A stretch of DNA of 64,000 bases, from the NCBI GenBank assembly GCA_015486055.1, contig WFSJ01000042.1, positions 25,357-89,356 of the forward strand, in the 5' to 3' direction. Shown here one piece after another: positions 16,976-26,282 of the stretch. The notes beneath the pieces were generated by a model. It was not told the DNA's origin. It saw only the letters and a list, made by a program, of their open reading frames with translations, and did not search any database. Origin of the DNA: Acidobacteriota bacterium (GTDB lineage: Bacteria; Acidobacteriota; Aminicenantia; S016-38). The position numbers and the translations under genes are program-made. Position 1 is the first letter of the stretch. Each line of letters begins with the position of its first letter.

Positions 16976-17413
16976 ATGGCAATACTTAAATGGGATCCTT
17001 TCAGGGAACTTCAGTCACTCCAAGAAAAAATTGATAGGGTATTTGAGGACAGTCTAAGAAGCAGAGAAACACCCTCTGGAATTTGGGCACCTGCTGTAGA
17101 CATATACGAAACGGACAATGCTATAATCCTTGAGGCTGAATTACCAGGAGTAAACGAGAAGGATATTGATGTGAAGGTTGAAGACAATATTCTCACAGTG
17201 AAAGGCGAGAGGAAAATAGAAAACGAGCGGAAAGAGGAAAACTACTACAGGATGGAACGCTATTACGGAACATTCCAGAGGTCATTCACACTTCCTTCCA
17301 ACATAGAGACTAACAAAATAAAAGCTGATTACAAAAAGGGAATTCTGAAGGTAGAAATGCCGAAAAAGGAACAGGCCAAGCCCAAGCAGATAAAGATAGA
17401 AGTAAAGGAGTGA
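16976..17413 (+). CDS. Small heat-shock protein, Hsp20/alpha-crystallin family
   Basis: ATP-independent holdase chaperone, 145 residues. The N-terminal arm (WDPFRELQSLQEKIDRVF) and alpha-crystallin domain (about 40-130: PAVDIYETDNAIILEAELPGV, the A-x-x-x-n-G-v-L motif as KADYKKGILKVEMPK) are present, with a short basic tail that ends in the I-x-I-type motif (KQIKIEV) used for oligomer assembly. AAGGAGGTGAACC precedes the ATG. It is monocistronic: promoter upstream, GC-rich hairpin just after the stop. Confidence 0.95.
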   Translation: MAILKWDPFRELQSLQEKIDRVFEDSLRSRETPSGIWAPAVDIYETDNAIILEAELPGVNEKDIDVKVEDNILTVKGERKIENERKEENYYRMERYYGTFQRSFTLPSNIETNKIKADYKKGILKVEMPKKEQAKPKQIKIEVKE

Positions 17414-17420
17414 CCATCAA

Positions 17421-17440
17421 GGGGGGCGGGTTTGCCCCCC
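17421..17440 (+). terminator. GC-rich hairpin after hsp20
   Basis: Perfect 7-bp stem GGGGGGC / GCCCCCC around the loop GGGTTT, 8 bases past the hsp20 stop. It has no following T-run, so it is either a factor-dependent or RNA-stabilising hairpin rather than a classic intrinsic terminator. Confidence 0.55.
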
Positions 17441-17483
17441 ACTACACAAAAATTCTTCGGATACACTCATAAGTAGAAGTTGA

Positions 17484-17492
17484 TGTTATAAT
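17484..17492 (+). promoter_or_regulatory. Extended -10 promoter of htpX, 6 bases before ATG
   Basis: TG-T-TATAAT extended -10 with TATAAT at 17487-17492, then TTAATT, then the ATG at 17499. No Shine-Dalgarno sequence is present and no good -35; a leaderless transcript is predicted. Confidence 0.65.
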
Positions 17493-17498
17493 TTAATT

Positions 17499-18344
17499 AT
17501 GAAGTTTAAAACACTTTTACTGTTTACAATTCTTACTGTGATTTTGCTCTGGGTGGGTGAATCCCTGGGGGGGGAAGAAGGGTTAATTCTCGCTCTTCTT
17601 TTTGCAGGCGTTTTCAATCTTGGTTCCTATTGGTTTTCTGATTCCATAGTCCTTCGCCTATACAGAGCAAAGGAGGTAGGTCCTGAGGAAGCCCCTCAAC
17701 TTCACAGGATAGTTGAAGAGCTCGCTACCTCTGCAGGAATTCCAAAGCCAAAAATATACATAGTTCCGCAGCAAGCCCCAAATGCCTTTGCAACTGGGAG
17801 ATCTCCATCCCATGCAGCTGTTGCAGTAACAGAAGGAATATTGAGAGCCCTTGATGAAAGGGAGCTAAGGGGAGTATTATCACATGAACTGTCTCACATA
17901 AGACACAGAGACACATTAATTCAAGCAATGGCAGCTACTCTTGGAGCAGCTATTGTTTTCCTCGCGAGGCTGGCATTTTTCGCATCTCTGTTCGGTCTCG
18001 GTGGAGACGACGACAGAGGAAATCCACTAGAGCTCCTTTTAATGCTCATCCTTGCCCCTATAGCAGCTCTTCTTATCCAGCTCGCAATCTCACGCTCAAG
18101 GGAATACTTCGCAGATGAGACGGGGGCAAAAATAAGTAGGGACCCTTTAGCTTTGGCATCTGCCCTTAAGAAGCTTGATAGTTACTCTTCAAAAATTCCC
18201 ATGGCTGGAAATCCCACAACATCTCATCTTTTTATAGTAGCTCCAAGGTTTAGGGATTCATCACTTTTTTCCCTTTTCGCCACCCATCCCCCTACAGAAA
18301 AGAGAATTGAGAGACTGAATAAAATCGCAAGGGGGATTTTATGA
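17499..18344 (+). CDS. htpX: Membrane zinc metalloprotease HtpX
   Basis: M48-family inner-membrane protease for quality control of membrane proteins, 281 residues. Two N-terminal membrane segments, then the zinc motif HELSH (129-133) in GVLSHELSHIRHRD, a second membrane pair around 145-200, and the third-ligand region SREYFADETGA. It is the first gene of a tightly overlapped run (unknown gene-recG-rsmD-cinA-thpR-plsY-gpsA), with 4 bases shared with the next gene. Position right after hsp20 puts two stress-type genes side by side, but each has its own promoter. Confidence 0.94.
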   Translation: MKFKTLLLFTILTVILLWVGESLGGEEGLILALLFAGVFNLGSYWFSDSIVLRLYRAKEVGPEEAPQLHRIVEELATSAGIPKPKIYIVPQQAPNAFATGRSPSHAAVAVTEGILRALDERELRGVLSHELSHIRHRDTLIQAMAATLGAAIVFLARLAFFASLFGLGGDDDRGNPLELLLMLILAPIAALLIQLAISRSREYFADETGAKISRDPLALASALKKLDSYSSKIPMAGNPTTSHLFIVAPRFRDSSLFSLFATHPPTEKRIERLNKIARGIL

Positions 18345-18898
18345 GGGGAAAAGTTTTAGCTCTATTTCTTCTTCCTTTATTCATTTGTGCAGGGGCTGAG
18401 CAGGGGAAAAATATTGAGGGGAGGTTTTTGAAGATAGAAAAAGCGAGCACAAGAAAGATAAAAATATTCCAGAAAAAGGAAAGTTTTACCCAAGATGAGC
18501 TTAATTCCTTCATAGCATATAAGTTAAAAAATGCAGAGGAAGGAAATGCTATTGATATAAAGGAAGCAAACCTCAGTATAGGAAAGAAGGATTTCTCTCT
18601 TAGAATGATAGGGGTTATGAACAGACCACTTCCTCTTCTTGACATGGAAGCTGCTAACTTAAGGATATTACCGCTTAGCATGAAATTCACCATTGAACAG
18701 AAAAGCTATAAATACAGGATTAGGCTAACAGAATTCAAAATAGGAAATGCAGTGCCTTCGGGAAAGCTCGTGCTGATAATACTTCAGAGACTGAAGGAAT
18801 CTACTGGATTAAATTTTGATTTGAAAAACTGGGGAAGATTTCCCTACGGTATAAGAAAGTTCAAGCAGAAAAAGGAAAAAATAACGGTCTATTATTGA
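18341..18898 (+). CDS. Exported protein of unknown function
   Basis: 185 residues, signal peptide MRGKVLALFLLPLFICAGA (an FICAG segment could be a weak lipobox), then an alpha/beta-looking domain with no recognised family. FTQDELNSFIAYKL and the later SGKLVLIILQRLKE faintly recall proteins with 'T..ELN' openings such as DUF2140-like lipid-contact proteins, but I would not name it so. It overlaps htpX by 4 bases and its TGA overlaps the recG ATG (TGATG), so it is translated with them. Strongly basic C-terminus. Confidence 0.7.
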   Translation: MRGKVLALFLLPLFICAGAEQGKNIEGRFLKIEKASTRKIKIFQKKESFTQDELNSFIAYKLKNAEEGNAIDIKEANLSIGKKDFSLRMIGVMNRPLPLLDMEAANLRILPLSMKFTIEQKSYKYRIRLTEFKIGNAVPSGKLVLIILQRLKESTGLNFDLKNWGRFPYGIRKFKQKKEKITVYY

Positions 18899-20883
18899 TG
18901 CTTTCCCCTGAAACAAGCCTCAGGGAAACAAAAGGCATAGGGGAAAGGAGATTTTTCTTATTAAAAGAAAGAGGGTTCTCAAAGGTTGAGGACCTTCTAT
19001 TATATCTCCCGAAAAAATACGAAAAAAGAGGCAGAATTGTTCCCCTATCAGAAGCAGAAGGAGAAGCAGAGGTTCTTGTAAATGTTATAAAAAGAAAATG
19101 GAGAAGAGGCAAAAGGCTGTGGATCTTAGAGGCAGAGGTTGAGGATAGAAGCGGAAAAGCAAAAGTTATATGGTTTAACAAAAAATATCTCCATAAGATA
19201 ATTTTTCCTGGAACAAAGCTCTACCTTAAGGGAAAGGTGGAAAGAGGAATGGATATAACGATAAAAGCCCCCGAAGTTAAACTTCAGATGGAGGACGGAA
19301 TAGTTCCGATCTACGAAAGGATAGGCTCCCTGAGTTCAAATACAATACGTAGAATAATAGAGAACACTCTCAGGAATATTGAGATAAAAGAGACCCTTCC
19401 AGAGGAAATAATAAGGGAATATAATTTCCCATCAAGGAAGGACAGCTTTGTTTCACTCCATATGCCAGGCAAGAATTACTCCCTTCAAGGCTTAAACTCG
19501 GGAAATACAAAGTTCCACAGAAGATTGATATTTGAGGAAGCATTCTTTTATCATCTTTCCCTCCTCTACCTGAGACAAAAAAGCATGATTAAAAAGAATA
19601 GAGAATATACAGCAGGGCAAAGCACGCTGAGCAGGATTAAGGCAATATTCCCATTTGAGTTCACAGGGGCTCAGGAAAAAGCACTTGAGGAAATATCTTC
19701 GGACCTTTTCTCCCCATATCCCATGAGAAGGCTTCTCCAGGGAGAGGTGGGGAGTGGGAAAACTGCAGTCGCAGTTTCCTCGGCTCTTATTCCCGCAATC
19801 TCGGGATATCAGGTTGCATTTATGGCTCCAACCGAGGTGCTTGCAGAGCAGCATTACAAGAGACTCACCCCGATTCTCAAATCCCTCGGGATAAAAACTG
19901 CTCTTTTAACAAGCGGGATAAATAGGGAAAGGCGAAGAGAGACAGAATTTAACATAGAGACAGGAAGGGCAGGTTTTATTTTCGGAACCCACGCCCTTCT
20001 ATATGAGGGAATAAATTTCCACAACCTTGCCTATGCAATTATTGATGAACAGCAGAGGTTCGGAGTTACCCAGAGGGCAAAGCTATACAATAAGGGCAAG
20101 GACACTGATTTCCTTCTTCTTTCTGCAACACCCATACCGAGAACCCTTGCCCTTATTTTATACTCTGACCTTAAGCTCTCTACCCTCAGAGAAATGCCAA
20201 GGAAAAGGGAAGTTGAAACAAAAGTCCTGAGGGTAAAGAAATTCGGGAGAATCGCTCCTTTCATAGAAGAACTTCTAAGAAAAGGCCTCCAGGGATTTGC
20301 TATATTTCCAGTTATTGAAAGGTCAAAGACAGAGCTTATAGATGCAGAAAGAGGTAAAAAAAGATTGGAGGAATATTTCCCGAAAGCAAGAATTGAGCTA
20401 CTTCACGGGCGGATGAAAACGGATGAGAAAAGGGAAAAAATGGAAAGATTTGAAAGAGGAGAAATAGACATACTTGCTTCAACTACTGTTGTTGAGGTTG
20501 GAATAGATATGGAAAGGGCCGGCTTTATGGTTGTATTCAATGCGGAAAGGTTCGGTCTTGCCCAGCTCCACCAGCTAAGAGGAAGAATAGGGAGGGGGAA
20601 AAACAGGGGATATTTTTTCCTCCTCTCCGAACTACAGCTTCCCAGGCTCAAATATCTTGAAAAAATCAGCGACGGATTCAAGGTTTCCGAAATTGACCTT
20701 AGGCTCAGGGGACCTGGGAACTTAGCAGGTAAAGAACAATGGGGAATTCCAAAGTTCAGGCTTCTGAATCCTCTGCTTCACGAAGAAATTCTATACGCCT
20801 CAAAGCAGGAGGCTTCAAAATATCTGAGCTTTATGGAAAACAAATTTTCCAATATAATAGGAAAGGAGATAAGCGTAGGATAA
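18898..20883 (+). CDS. recG: ATP-dependent DNA helicase RecG
   Basis: Branch-migration helicase that remodels stalled forks and Holliday junctions. About 661 residues from the ATG at 18898 (one codon after a TTG). N-terminal helix-hairpin-like ETKGIGERRFFLLKERG and OB-fold wedge region, then Walker A GEVGSGKTAVA, motif II DEQQ in AIIDEQQRFG, motif III SATPIPRTLAL, and motif VI QLRGRIGRGKNRGYFFLL. The protein is slightly short of the usual 680-700 because the wedge is compact. It overlaps both neighbours (TGATG, TAATG). Confidence 0.96.
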   Translation: MLSPETSLRETKGIGERRFFLLKERGFSKVEDLLLYLPKKYEKRGRIVPLSEAEGEAEVLVNVIKRKWRRGKRLWILEAEVEDRSGKAKVIWFNKKYLHKIIFPGTKLYLKGKVERGMDITIKAPEVKLQMEDGIVPIYERIGSLSSNTIRRIIENTLRNIEIKETLPEEIIREYNFPSRKDSFVSLHMPGKNYSLQGLNSGNTKFHRRLIFEEAFFYHLSLLYLRQKSMIKKNREYTAGQSTLSRIKAIFPFEFTGAQEKALEEISSDLFSPYPMRRLLQGEVGSGKTAVAVSSALIPAISGYQVAFMAPTEVLAEQHYKRLTPILKSLGIKTALLTSGINRERRRETEFNIETGRAGFIFGTHALLYEGINFHNLAYAIIDEQQRFGVTQRAKLYNKGKDTDFLLLSATPIPRTLALILYSDLKLSTLREMPRKREVETKVLRVKKFGRIAPFIEELLRKGLQGFAIFPVIERSKTELIDAERGKKRLEEYFPKARIELLHGRMKTDEKREKMERFERGEIDILASTTVVEVGIDMERAGFMVVFNAERFGLAQLHQLRGRIGRGKNRGYFFLLSELQLPRLKYLEKISDGFKVSEIDLRLRGPGNLAGKEQWGIPKFRLLNPLLHEEILYASKQEASKYLSFMENKFSNIIGKEISVG

Positions 20884-21437
20884 TGCTCAGGATAATTTCT
20901 GGAAGAATTAAAGGCAAGAGACTCTCGTCTCCAAAGGGCATGGAAATAAGGCCGACCCCTATAAGACTCAAAAGGAGAATGTTTGACATATTGAGCTATA
21001 AAATCATAGGTTCAAATTTTCTTGATGGCTTTGCGGGAACGGGAGCAGTAGGGATTGAGGCCTATTCCCTTGGCGCATCCCTTATATATTTCATAGAAAA
21101 GGAAAGGGAGGCTGTAAAAATCCTTGAGAAGAATATAAAGAGGATAGGCAATCCCACTGAGGTCCACATAATTAATGATGAGTTTAATATGGGTGTAAAG
21201 GAACTCCAGGAAAAGAGGACTCTTTTCGATTTCATCTTTATTGATCCGCCATATCGATTCCTTGACTATGCTAACCCTTTCAAAATATTGTATAAAAAGA
21301 ATATACTCAAGGAAGACGGGGTAATAATCCTTCAGAAAGAATGCAAACTTAAAATAAAAAAACCTTTCTTTCAGCTCTTTAGAAAGATAAGGGAAGGGAA
21401 AAACTGTCTTCTATTTTTCAGGAGGGAACAATGGTAG
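20883..21437 (+). CDS. rsmD: 16S rRNA (guanine-966-N2)-methyltransferase
   Basis: 184-residue class I SAM methyltransferase. I start it at the ATG at 20883, which overlaps the recG stop (TAATG); the open frame extends further upstream inside recG but family alignment begins at MLRIISGRIKGKRL. Motif I FLDGFAGTGAVGIEA, catalytic FIDPPYRF, and the early RPTPIRLKRRMFDIL are typical of RsmD. It overlaps cinA by 7 bases. Confidence 0.93.
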   Translation: MLRIISGRIKGKRLSSPKGMEIRPTPIRLKRRMFDILSYKIIGSNFLDGFAGTGAVGIEAYSLGASLIYFIEKEREAVKILEKNIKRIGNPTEVHIINDEFNMGVKELQEKRTLFDFIFIDPPYRFLDYANPFKILYKKNILKEDGVIILQKECKLKIKKPFFQLFRKIREGKNCLLFFRREQW

Positions 21438-22669
21438 CAGAAATAATAGCAATTGGCTCTGAACTCCTCAGTCCTTACAGGATTGATACAAATTCCCTTG
21501 AGCTTACCGAAAAGCTAATGGAAATGGGAATACGGGTTGGAGGAAAATGTGTTGTTGGGGACAATGAGGAAGACATATCAAGGGCAATAAGAACTGCTGC
21601 ATCAAGGGCTCAGCTAATAATAATAACAGGAGGCCTGGGTCCAACAAACGACGACAAAACAAGGGAAGGAATATCAAAAGCTCTTAAACTGAATCTTATT
21701 TTCAAAAAGGAAATCCATAATCAAATAATAGAAAAATATAGGCAGATGAAGAGGAATGCAGAACCCCCTGATAATCTTGCAAGGATGGCTTTCGTTCCAG
21801 AGGGAGCGGAAATAATAGAAAACAATGTTGGAGCCGCTCCTGGCTTATGGATAGAGATGAAGGAAGGGGAACTTTATATACTCTCTCTACCTGGACCTCC
21901 CCAGGAGTGGAGGCCAATGTTTGAAGTTGTAAGGGAAAAACTTTCCAGTTTCGGAAATCACTTCTTTTCAAGAAGAAGTCTCAGGATCGCCGGACTTAGG
22001 GAAGCAGAGGTCGAGGAAAAAATTTCACCTATTTATACAGGAGTCAAAAATCCATCGGTCACAATCCTCTCCTCTGCCGAGGACATTCAAATTCAGATAT
22101 GGGGAAAAGCAAAGGAAAAGCAAGAAGCAGAGAGGCTCGCTGAGGAAATGAAGGAAAGTTTCCTTAATGTCTTAGAGGATAATGTGTATTCTCTAAAGGA
22201 CGAACCTCTTGAGAAAGTAGTGGGGGAGCTTTTGAGGAAAAAAGAAAAAACCTTAGCAGTTGCTGAAAGCTGCACCGGAGGACTCCTTTCCCATAGGATA
22301 ACGAATGTACCCAAAAGCTCTGACTATTTCCTCTTTAGTGGTGTAGTTTACAGCAATGAAGCTAAAATAAAGGTTTTAGGCGTAAATGAAAAGGACATAA
22401 AGGAACACGGAGCCGTCAGTGAGGAAATAGCTACCCAGATGGCAGAAGGTGTGAGAAAAACGGCTGGGGCAGACTTCGGCATAGGAATTACAGGCATAGC
22501 AGGTCCAGGAGGTGGAACAAAGGAAAAACCTGTTGGTCTTGTTTACATAAGCCTGAGCTGGGAAGGAGGCGCAGAAACGAAAAGGTTCAGGTTCCCGGGC
22601 ACAAGACTTCAGGTAAAAACATACGCAACATCCCATGCCCTTAATATGCTGAGAAAGAGGTTGCTTTGA
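21431..22669 (+). CDS. cinA: CinA-like nicotinamide-nucleotide amidase / molybdopterin-binding-domain protein
   Basis: 412 residues with the full two-domain CinA build: N-terminal MoCF-type domain (about 1-165: ITGGLGPTNDDKTR) and C-terminal NMN deamidase domain (about 255-412: AVAESCTGGLL, GITGIAGPGGGTKEKPVG). The C-terminal enzyme recycles NMN to NaMN, the N-terminal domain can cleave ADP-ribose or dinucleotides. AGGAGGGAAC precedes the ATG. Together with nadE about 6 kb upstream it touches NAD metabolism, though not in one operon. Confidence 0.94.
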   Translation: MVAEIIAIGSELLSPYRIDTNSLELTEKLMEMGIRVGGKCVVGDNEEDISRAIRTAASRAQLIIITGGLGPTNDDKTREGISKALKLNLIFKKEIHNQIIEKYRQMKRNAEPPDNLARMAFVPEGAEIIENNVGAAPGLWIEMKEGELYILSLPGPPQEWRPMFEVVREKLSSFGNHFFSRRSLRIAGLREAEVEEKISPIYTGVKNPSVTILSSAEDIQIQIWGKAKEKQEAERLAEEMKESFLNVLEDNVYSLKDEPLEKVVGELLRKKEKTLAVAESCTGGLLSHRITNVPKSSDYFLFSGVVYSNEAKIKVLGVNEKDIKEHGAVSEEIATQMAEGVRKTAGADFGIGITGIAGPGGGTKEKPVGLVYISLSWEGGAETKRFRFPGTRLQVKTYATSHALNMLRKRLL

Positions 22670-23223
22670 GGCTTTTTATAGCGGTTGAAATCCCTGATGA
22701 AATAAAGGATGGGATAGAAAAGGAAATAAAAAGACTGAAAAGATTGGGAGGAAATATAAAATGGGTAAGGAGAAATGCCATTCATATTACCCTGAAATTC
22801 CTCGGGGAAGTTGAAAAGGAAAAGATTGAATGGATAGAGAAAACAATGGAAAAAACAGCTGGGGAATTTCAAAGCTTTGGAATATCAATTGAGAAATGTG
22901 GAACCTTTCCTCCACACAGCTTCAGGCCAAGGGTGCTATGGGTGGGAATGAAGGACGAAAAGCCTTTGGTCCTGCTCCAGGAAAGACTTGAAACTGAGCT
23001 GGCAAAACTTGGCTTTAAGAAAGAGACGCGAGCATTTTTTCCCCATGTGACGATTGGAAGAGTGAAAGGAAATTCTGCAATAAGGAAAGTCGTTGGCGAG
23101 ATGAGGGCCATAGAAGGAAAGGAATTTGGTAAAATGGGGGCTGATAGAATAACTCTTTTTAGCTCAACTCTGACACCCGAAGGTCCAATATACAAAAAGC
23201 TCCACGAGGCTAAATTAGAATGA
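22666..23223 (+). CDS. thpR: RNA 2',3'-cyclic phosphodiesterase (2'-5' RNA ligase family)
   Basis: 185-residue 2H phosphoesterase. Both H-x-T/S-x motifs are visible: HITLKFLG and HVTIGRVK. It starts at a TTG that overlaps the cinA TGA. Known members hydrolyse 2',3'-cyclic phosphate RNA ends and can ligate 2'-5' in vitro; the physiological target is not known. thpR beside cinA is a common pairing in bacteria. Confidence 0.93.
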   Translation: MRLFIAVEIPDEIKDGIEKEIKRLKRLGGNIKWVRRNAIHITLKFLGEVEKEKIEWIEKTMEKTAGEFQSFGISIEKCGTFPPHSFRPRVLWVGMKDEKPLVLLQERLETELAKLGFKKETRAFFPHVTIGRVKGNSAIRKVVGEMRAIEGKEFGKMGADRITLFSSTLTPEGPIYKKLHEAKLE

Positions 23224-23807
23224 TTTACGCCTTGTATTTAATCTCGTTTCTTTCAGGCTCTATTCCATTCGGGTATATACTTTACAAACTTTTCAGAAGA
23301 GAAGATATAAGAGGGAAAGGAAGCGGAAATATAGGTGCAACAAATGTTCTCAGAAGCGGTGGCATATGGATAGGCACAGTTGTGGGAATTCTTGACATAA
23401 GCAAGGCTGCAATACCTGCTTTTATATGTTTGAAGAATTATGGCCAGCTTCAAGGGGCAATATGCGGCCTAATGGCAGTCATCGGACACTGTTTCACCCC
23501 ATTCCTGAGTTTCAAAGGAGGAAAGGGGGTATCTACTTATATAGGTTCTTCCCTATTTTTAACCCCAATTTCGTTAGCACTTTCCGTCCTGATTTTTCTC
23601 TCCTCTGCTTTTATTACAGGGATAGTCTCTGCGGGTTCCCTTCTCCTCGCGGCTTCTCTTCCTATCCTGAGCCTTATTCTCTACAAATCCCTCAGGATGG
23701 CAATTATCCAATTGCTCGGGACTGTCGTAATATACATCAGGCATAAAGAAAATATAAAAAGAATCCTGAACAAAGGAGAAAGCAAAATATGGAAGGGATT
23801 TATATAA
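23220..23807 (+). CDS. plsY: Acyl-phosphate:glycerol-3-phosphate acyltransferase
   Basis: 195-residue polytopic membrane enzyme that makes lysophosphatidic acid from acyl-phosphate and glycerol-3-phosphate, the first membrane-lipid step in bacteria with ester lipids. Signature loops: GSIPFGYIL, KGSGNIGATNVLRSGG and GHCFTPFLSFKGGKGVSTYIG. The following gene gpsA supplies its substrate and overlaps it by 19 bases, a clear functional pair. Confidence 0.96.
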   Translation: MIYALYLISFLSGSIPFGYILYKLFRREDIRGKGSGNIGATNVLRSGGIWIGTVVGILDISKAAIPAFICLKNYGQLQGAICGLMAVIGHCFTPFLSFKGGKGVSTYIGSSLFLTPISLALSVLIFLSSAFITGIVSAGSLLLAASLPILSLILYKSLRMAIIQLLGTVVIYIRHKENIKRILNKGESKIWKGFI

Positions 23808-24778
23808 TAGGGGCAGGAAGCTGGGGAACCGCCTTCAGCTATCATTTGGCAAGGAAAGGGATAAAAGTAAAACTATGGGTAAGGGAAAAAGAACTATTTG
23901 AGAAAATAAAGAATGAAAGAGAAAACACATGGTTTCTTCCTGGCTTTAAGCTAAACGAGAAAATTGAACCCTTTAATGACCTTTCTCTCTTTTCTGAGCA
24001 ACCACCTGAGCTCACATTCCTTGCGGTGCCGACAAAATACATGAGATCTGTCCTGAGGAAATTCCCTGCAAGGCCAAAAGTAGTAGTGAACCTCTCCAAA
24101 GGAATAGAGGTGGAGACCCTCGCGAGAATGAGCGAAGTCATAAGGGAAGAACTCGGCATGGTGGAATATGCTGTTCTTTCAGGCCCGACCTTCGCTTTAG
24201 AAGTAGCAGAGGGAAACCCAACTGTCGTTGTGGTAGCCTCAAAAAAATATGAGCTTGCGAAAAAGGTTCAGGAAATTGTCTCTGACCAGTATCTAAGGGC
24301 ATATACATCCGACGATGTTCTTGGGGTAGAGCTCTGCGGAGCAGTGAAAAATGTCATAGCTATAGCTGGAGGGGCTGTAGAAGGCCTCGGCTTCGGGCAC
24401 AATACACTTGCAGCCCTTATAGTGAGGGGAATTGCTGAGATGAAAAGGATTGCAAACGCAATGGGAGCAAACCCCGAAACAATATCAGGGATAGCAGGAG
24501 TAGGTGACCTTGTCCTGACAGCCACAGGAAATCTCAGCAGAAACAGAAAAGTAGGATATGAGCTCGGCAAAGGAAAATCCTTAAAAGAGGTTCTTTCTTC
24601 CATGAAGATGGTGGCAGAGGGAATCGAGACATCAAAGGCCATTGTAAAGCTCGCCGGGAAATATGGTGTTGAAATGCCCATATCGGAAAAGATGGTAGAG
24701 GTCGTATTTGGAGGGAAAAATTTAAAGAAAGCCTTAAAGGAACTTATGACAAGAAAATTAAAGATGGAAAATGAATAA
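23789..24778 (+). CDS. gpsA: Glycerol-3-phosphate dehydrogenase [NAD(P)+]
   Basis: Reduces dihydroxyacetone phosphate to sn-glycerol-3-phosphate for phospholipid synthesis. 329 residues: Rossmann motif IYIIGAGSWGTAFS, the catalytic Lys region VVNLSKGIE and AVKNVIAIAGGAVEGLGFGHNT, and SRNRKVGYELGKG. Start ATG at 23789, within plsY. The next gene, an FHA-cyclase, overlaps by 8 bases, so lipid-precursor and signalling genes are on one message. Confidence 0.97.
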   Translation: MEGIYIIGAGSWGTAFSYHLARKGIKVKLWVREKELFEKIKNERENTWFLPGFKLNEKIEPFNDLSLFSEQPPELTFLAVPTKYMRSVLRKFPARPKVVVNLSKGIEVETLARMSEVIREELGMVEYAVLSGPTFALEVAEGNPTVVVVASKKYELAKKVQEIVSDQYLRAYTSDDVLGVELCGAVKNVIAIAGGAVEGLGFGHNTLAALIVRGIAEMKRIANAMGANPETISGIAGVGDLVLTATGNLSRNRKVGYELGKGKSLKEVLSSMKMVAEGIETSKAIVKLAGKYGVEMPISEKMVEVVFGGKNLKKALKELMTRKLKMENE

Positions 24779-26282
24779 GCTCTACGTAGAAATTTTAGAC
24801 AAGAAAGGGAATAAAACTTACAGAATAGAAGGGAATTCTGCCACAATTGGAAGGGCCACGGGAAATGATATAACCATAAAGGATTCCACAGTTTCAAGAA
24901 AACACGCGGAGATATTTTTCAAGGAAAACAGATGGTATATAAAGGATCTTAAAAGCACCAATGGAACCTTTGTAAACGGGAAAAAAGTCAAAGGTGAAAT
25001 GAGGCTTTACGAAAAGGACATAGTGGAAATAGGTAAAAGAAGCATAATTCCTATCAAACTCCCTTCAGGTATGGAAATAGGGAAGGAAAAGATCCCTCAG
25101 GATATAACATACTTTATTGGTGACTTAGAAAAGAGAAAATGGGCCAGAATAATGGAAGGGATTGAGGAAATAGGAAAGGAATTGGTGGCCTTATCTTCCT
25201 ACGATAGAATTCTGAACAGAGTGGCTGAGGTAGCCAGGGAGATCTTAAATGTAGAAAGAGCCTTTGTAGTGCTCAAAAAGGAAAATAAGTTTAAGTTGGC
25301 GGCAACATCAGTAAAGAAAGGGATTGAAGGCGGTATTACCATAAGTGAGTCTATATTAAAAAGGGCAATGGAAAGTAAGGTTGGAATAATAACCCAGGAT
25401 GCACTGAGTGACAAAAGATTCTCCGGGCAAAAGAGCATAATGAACATGAAAATAAGATCTGCAGTATGCGTTCCCATATGGAGAAGGGAGGAAGTTCTCG
25501 GAGCTATATATGTTGACAGCTCCATAGACAAGAGAATTCACACTGAGGAAGATGTTGAACTCCTTTCAATCCTCGGAAACTATGTAGCAGTAGTGATAGA
25601 ACAGAAAAGAATAATGGAAGAACTGAAAAAGCAGCAAAGAATGAGGGAAAGGCTGGAAAAATACCATTCTCCTGCTGTAGTCCAGAGGATATTCAGCAAG
25701 GGACTTGAAACAACATTCATCCCCAGAAAGTTCTTTATGGGAGAAGGAACAGTGCTTTTTGCGGATGTAGTAGGATTTACTTCCTTAGTTAGTGAAGGAA
25801 AACCTGAGGAAATAGGAAATCTTCTTAACGAGTTCCTTTCAAGGATGACTGACATCGTTTTCAAATATGAAGGCACTCTTGATAAATACTTAGGAGACGG
25901 GGTAATGGCAGTTTTCGGAATCCCCATGAAGCAGGAAAACCATGAAGAAAGAGCCCTGAGGACTGCTATTGAAATGCAGAGGGAAATTGAAAATACAAAA
26001 TGGAAGAAACCGCTAAAAATAAGAATAGGAATAAATTCAGGAGGGGTAATAGCAGGGGATTTTGGCTCTGAAAAAAGACTTGAATTTACTGTCATAGGAC
26101 ACAGCGTAAATATCGCCTCCAGACTCCAGAGTGAGATCGCTCCACCAGGCAGAACTGCTGTTGGGGAAAAAACATACGAGAAAACAAAGGAAAAATTTGA
26201 GTTTGAATCCCTTGGAAAAGTAAAAGTGAAAGGAATAAAGGAAAAAATGGATGCATATTTACTTAAGGAGGAAAAGAAATGA
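24771..26282 (+). CDS. FHA-GAF-adenylate/guanylate cyclase
   Basis: 503-residue soluble signalling protein. FHA domain 22-95 (ATIGRATGNDI, VSRKHAEI, STNGTFVNG) binds phosphothreonine peptides. GAF domain about 140-280 senses a small ligand. Class III cyclase domain 325-500 with both metal Asp residues (D332 in FADVVGFT, D376 in YLGDGVMAVFG), K372 and T440 at the base-selecting positions (favouring ATP), and VNIASR with N447 and R451. All catalytic residues are present, so it should be active. It is translationally coupled to gpsA and to the TPR gene, and the pseudokinase-TonB protein follows: phospho-signalling input is expected, though the kinase that phosphorylates its FHA partner is not evident. 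Confidence 0.93.
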   Translation: MNKLYVEILDKKGNKTYRIEGNSATIGRATGNDITIKDSTVSRKHAEIFFKENRWYIKDLKSTNGTFVNGKKVKGEMRLYEKDIVEIGKRSIIPIKLPSGMEIGKEKIPQDITYFIGDLEKRKWARIMEGIEEIGKELVALSSYDRILNRVAEVAREILNVERAFVVLKKENKFKLAATSVKKGIEGGITISESILKRAMESKVGIITQDALSDKRFSGQKSIMNMKIRSAVCVPIWRREEVLGAIYVDSSIDKRIHTEEDVELLSILGNYVAVVIEQKRIMEELKKQQRMRERLEKYHSPAVVQRIFSKGLETTFIPRKFFMGEGTVLFADVVGFTSLVSEGKPEEIGNLLNEFLSRMTDIVFKYEGTLDKYLGDGVMAVFGIPMKQENHEERALRTAIEMQREIENTKWKKPLKIRIGINSGGVIAGDFGSEKRLEFTVIGHSVNIASRLQSEIAPPGRTAVGEKTYEKTKEKFEFESLGKVKVKGIKEKMDAYLLKEEKK

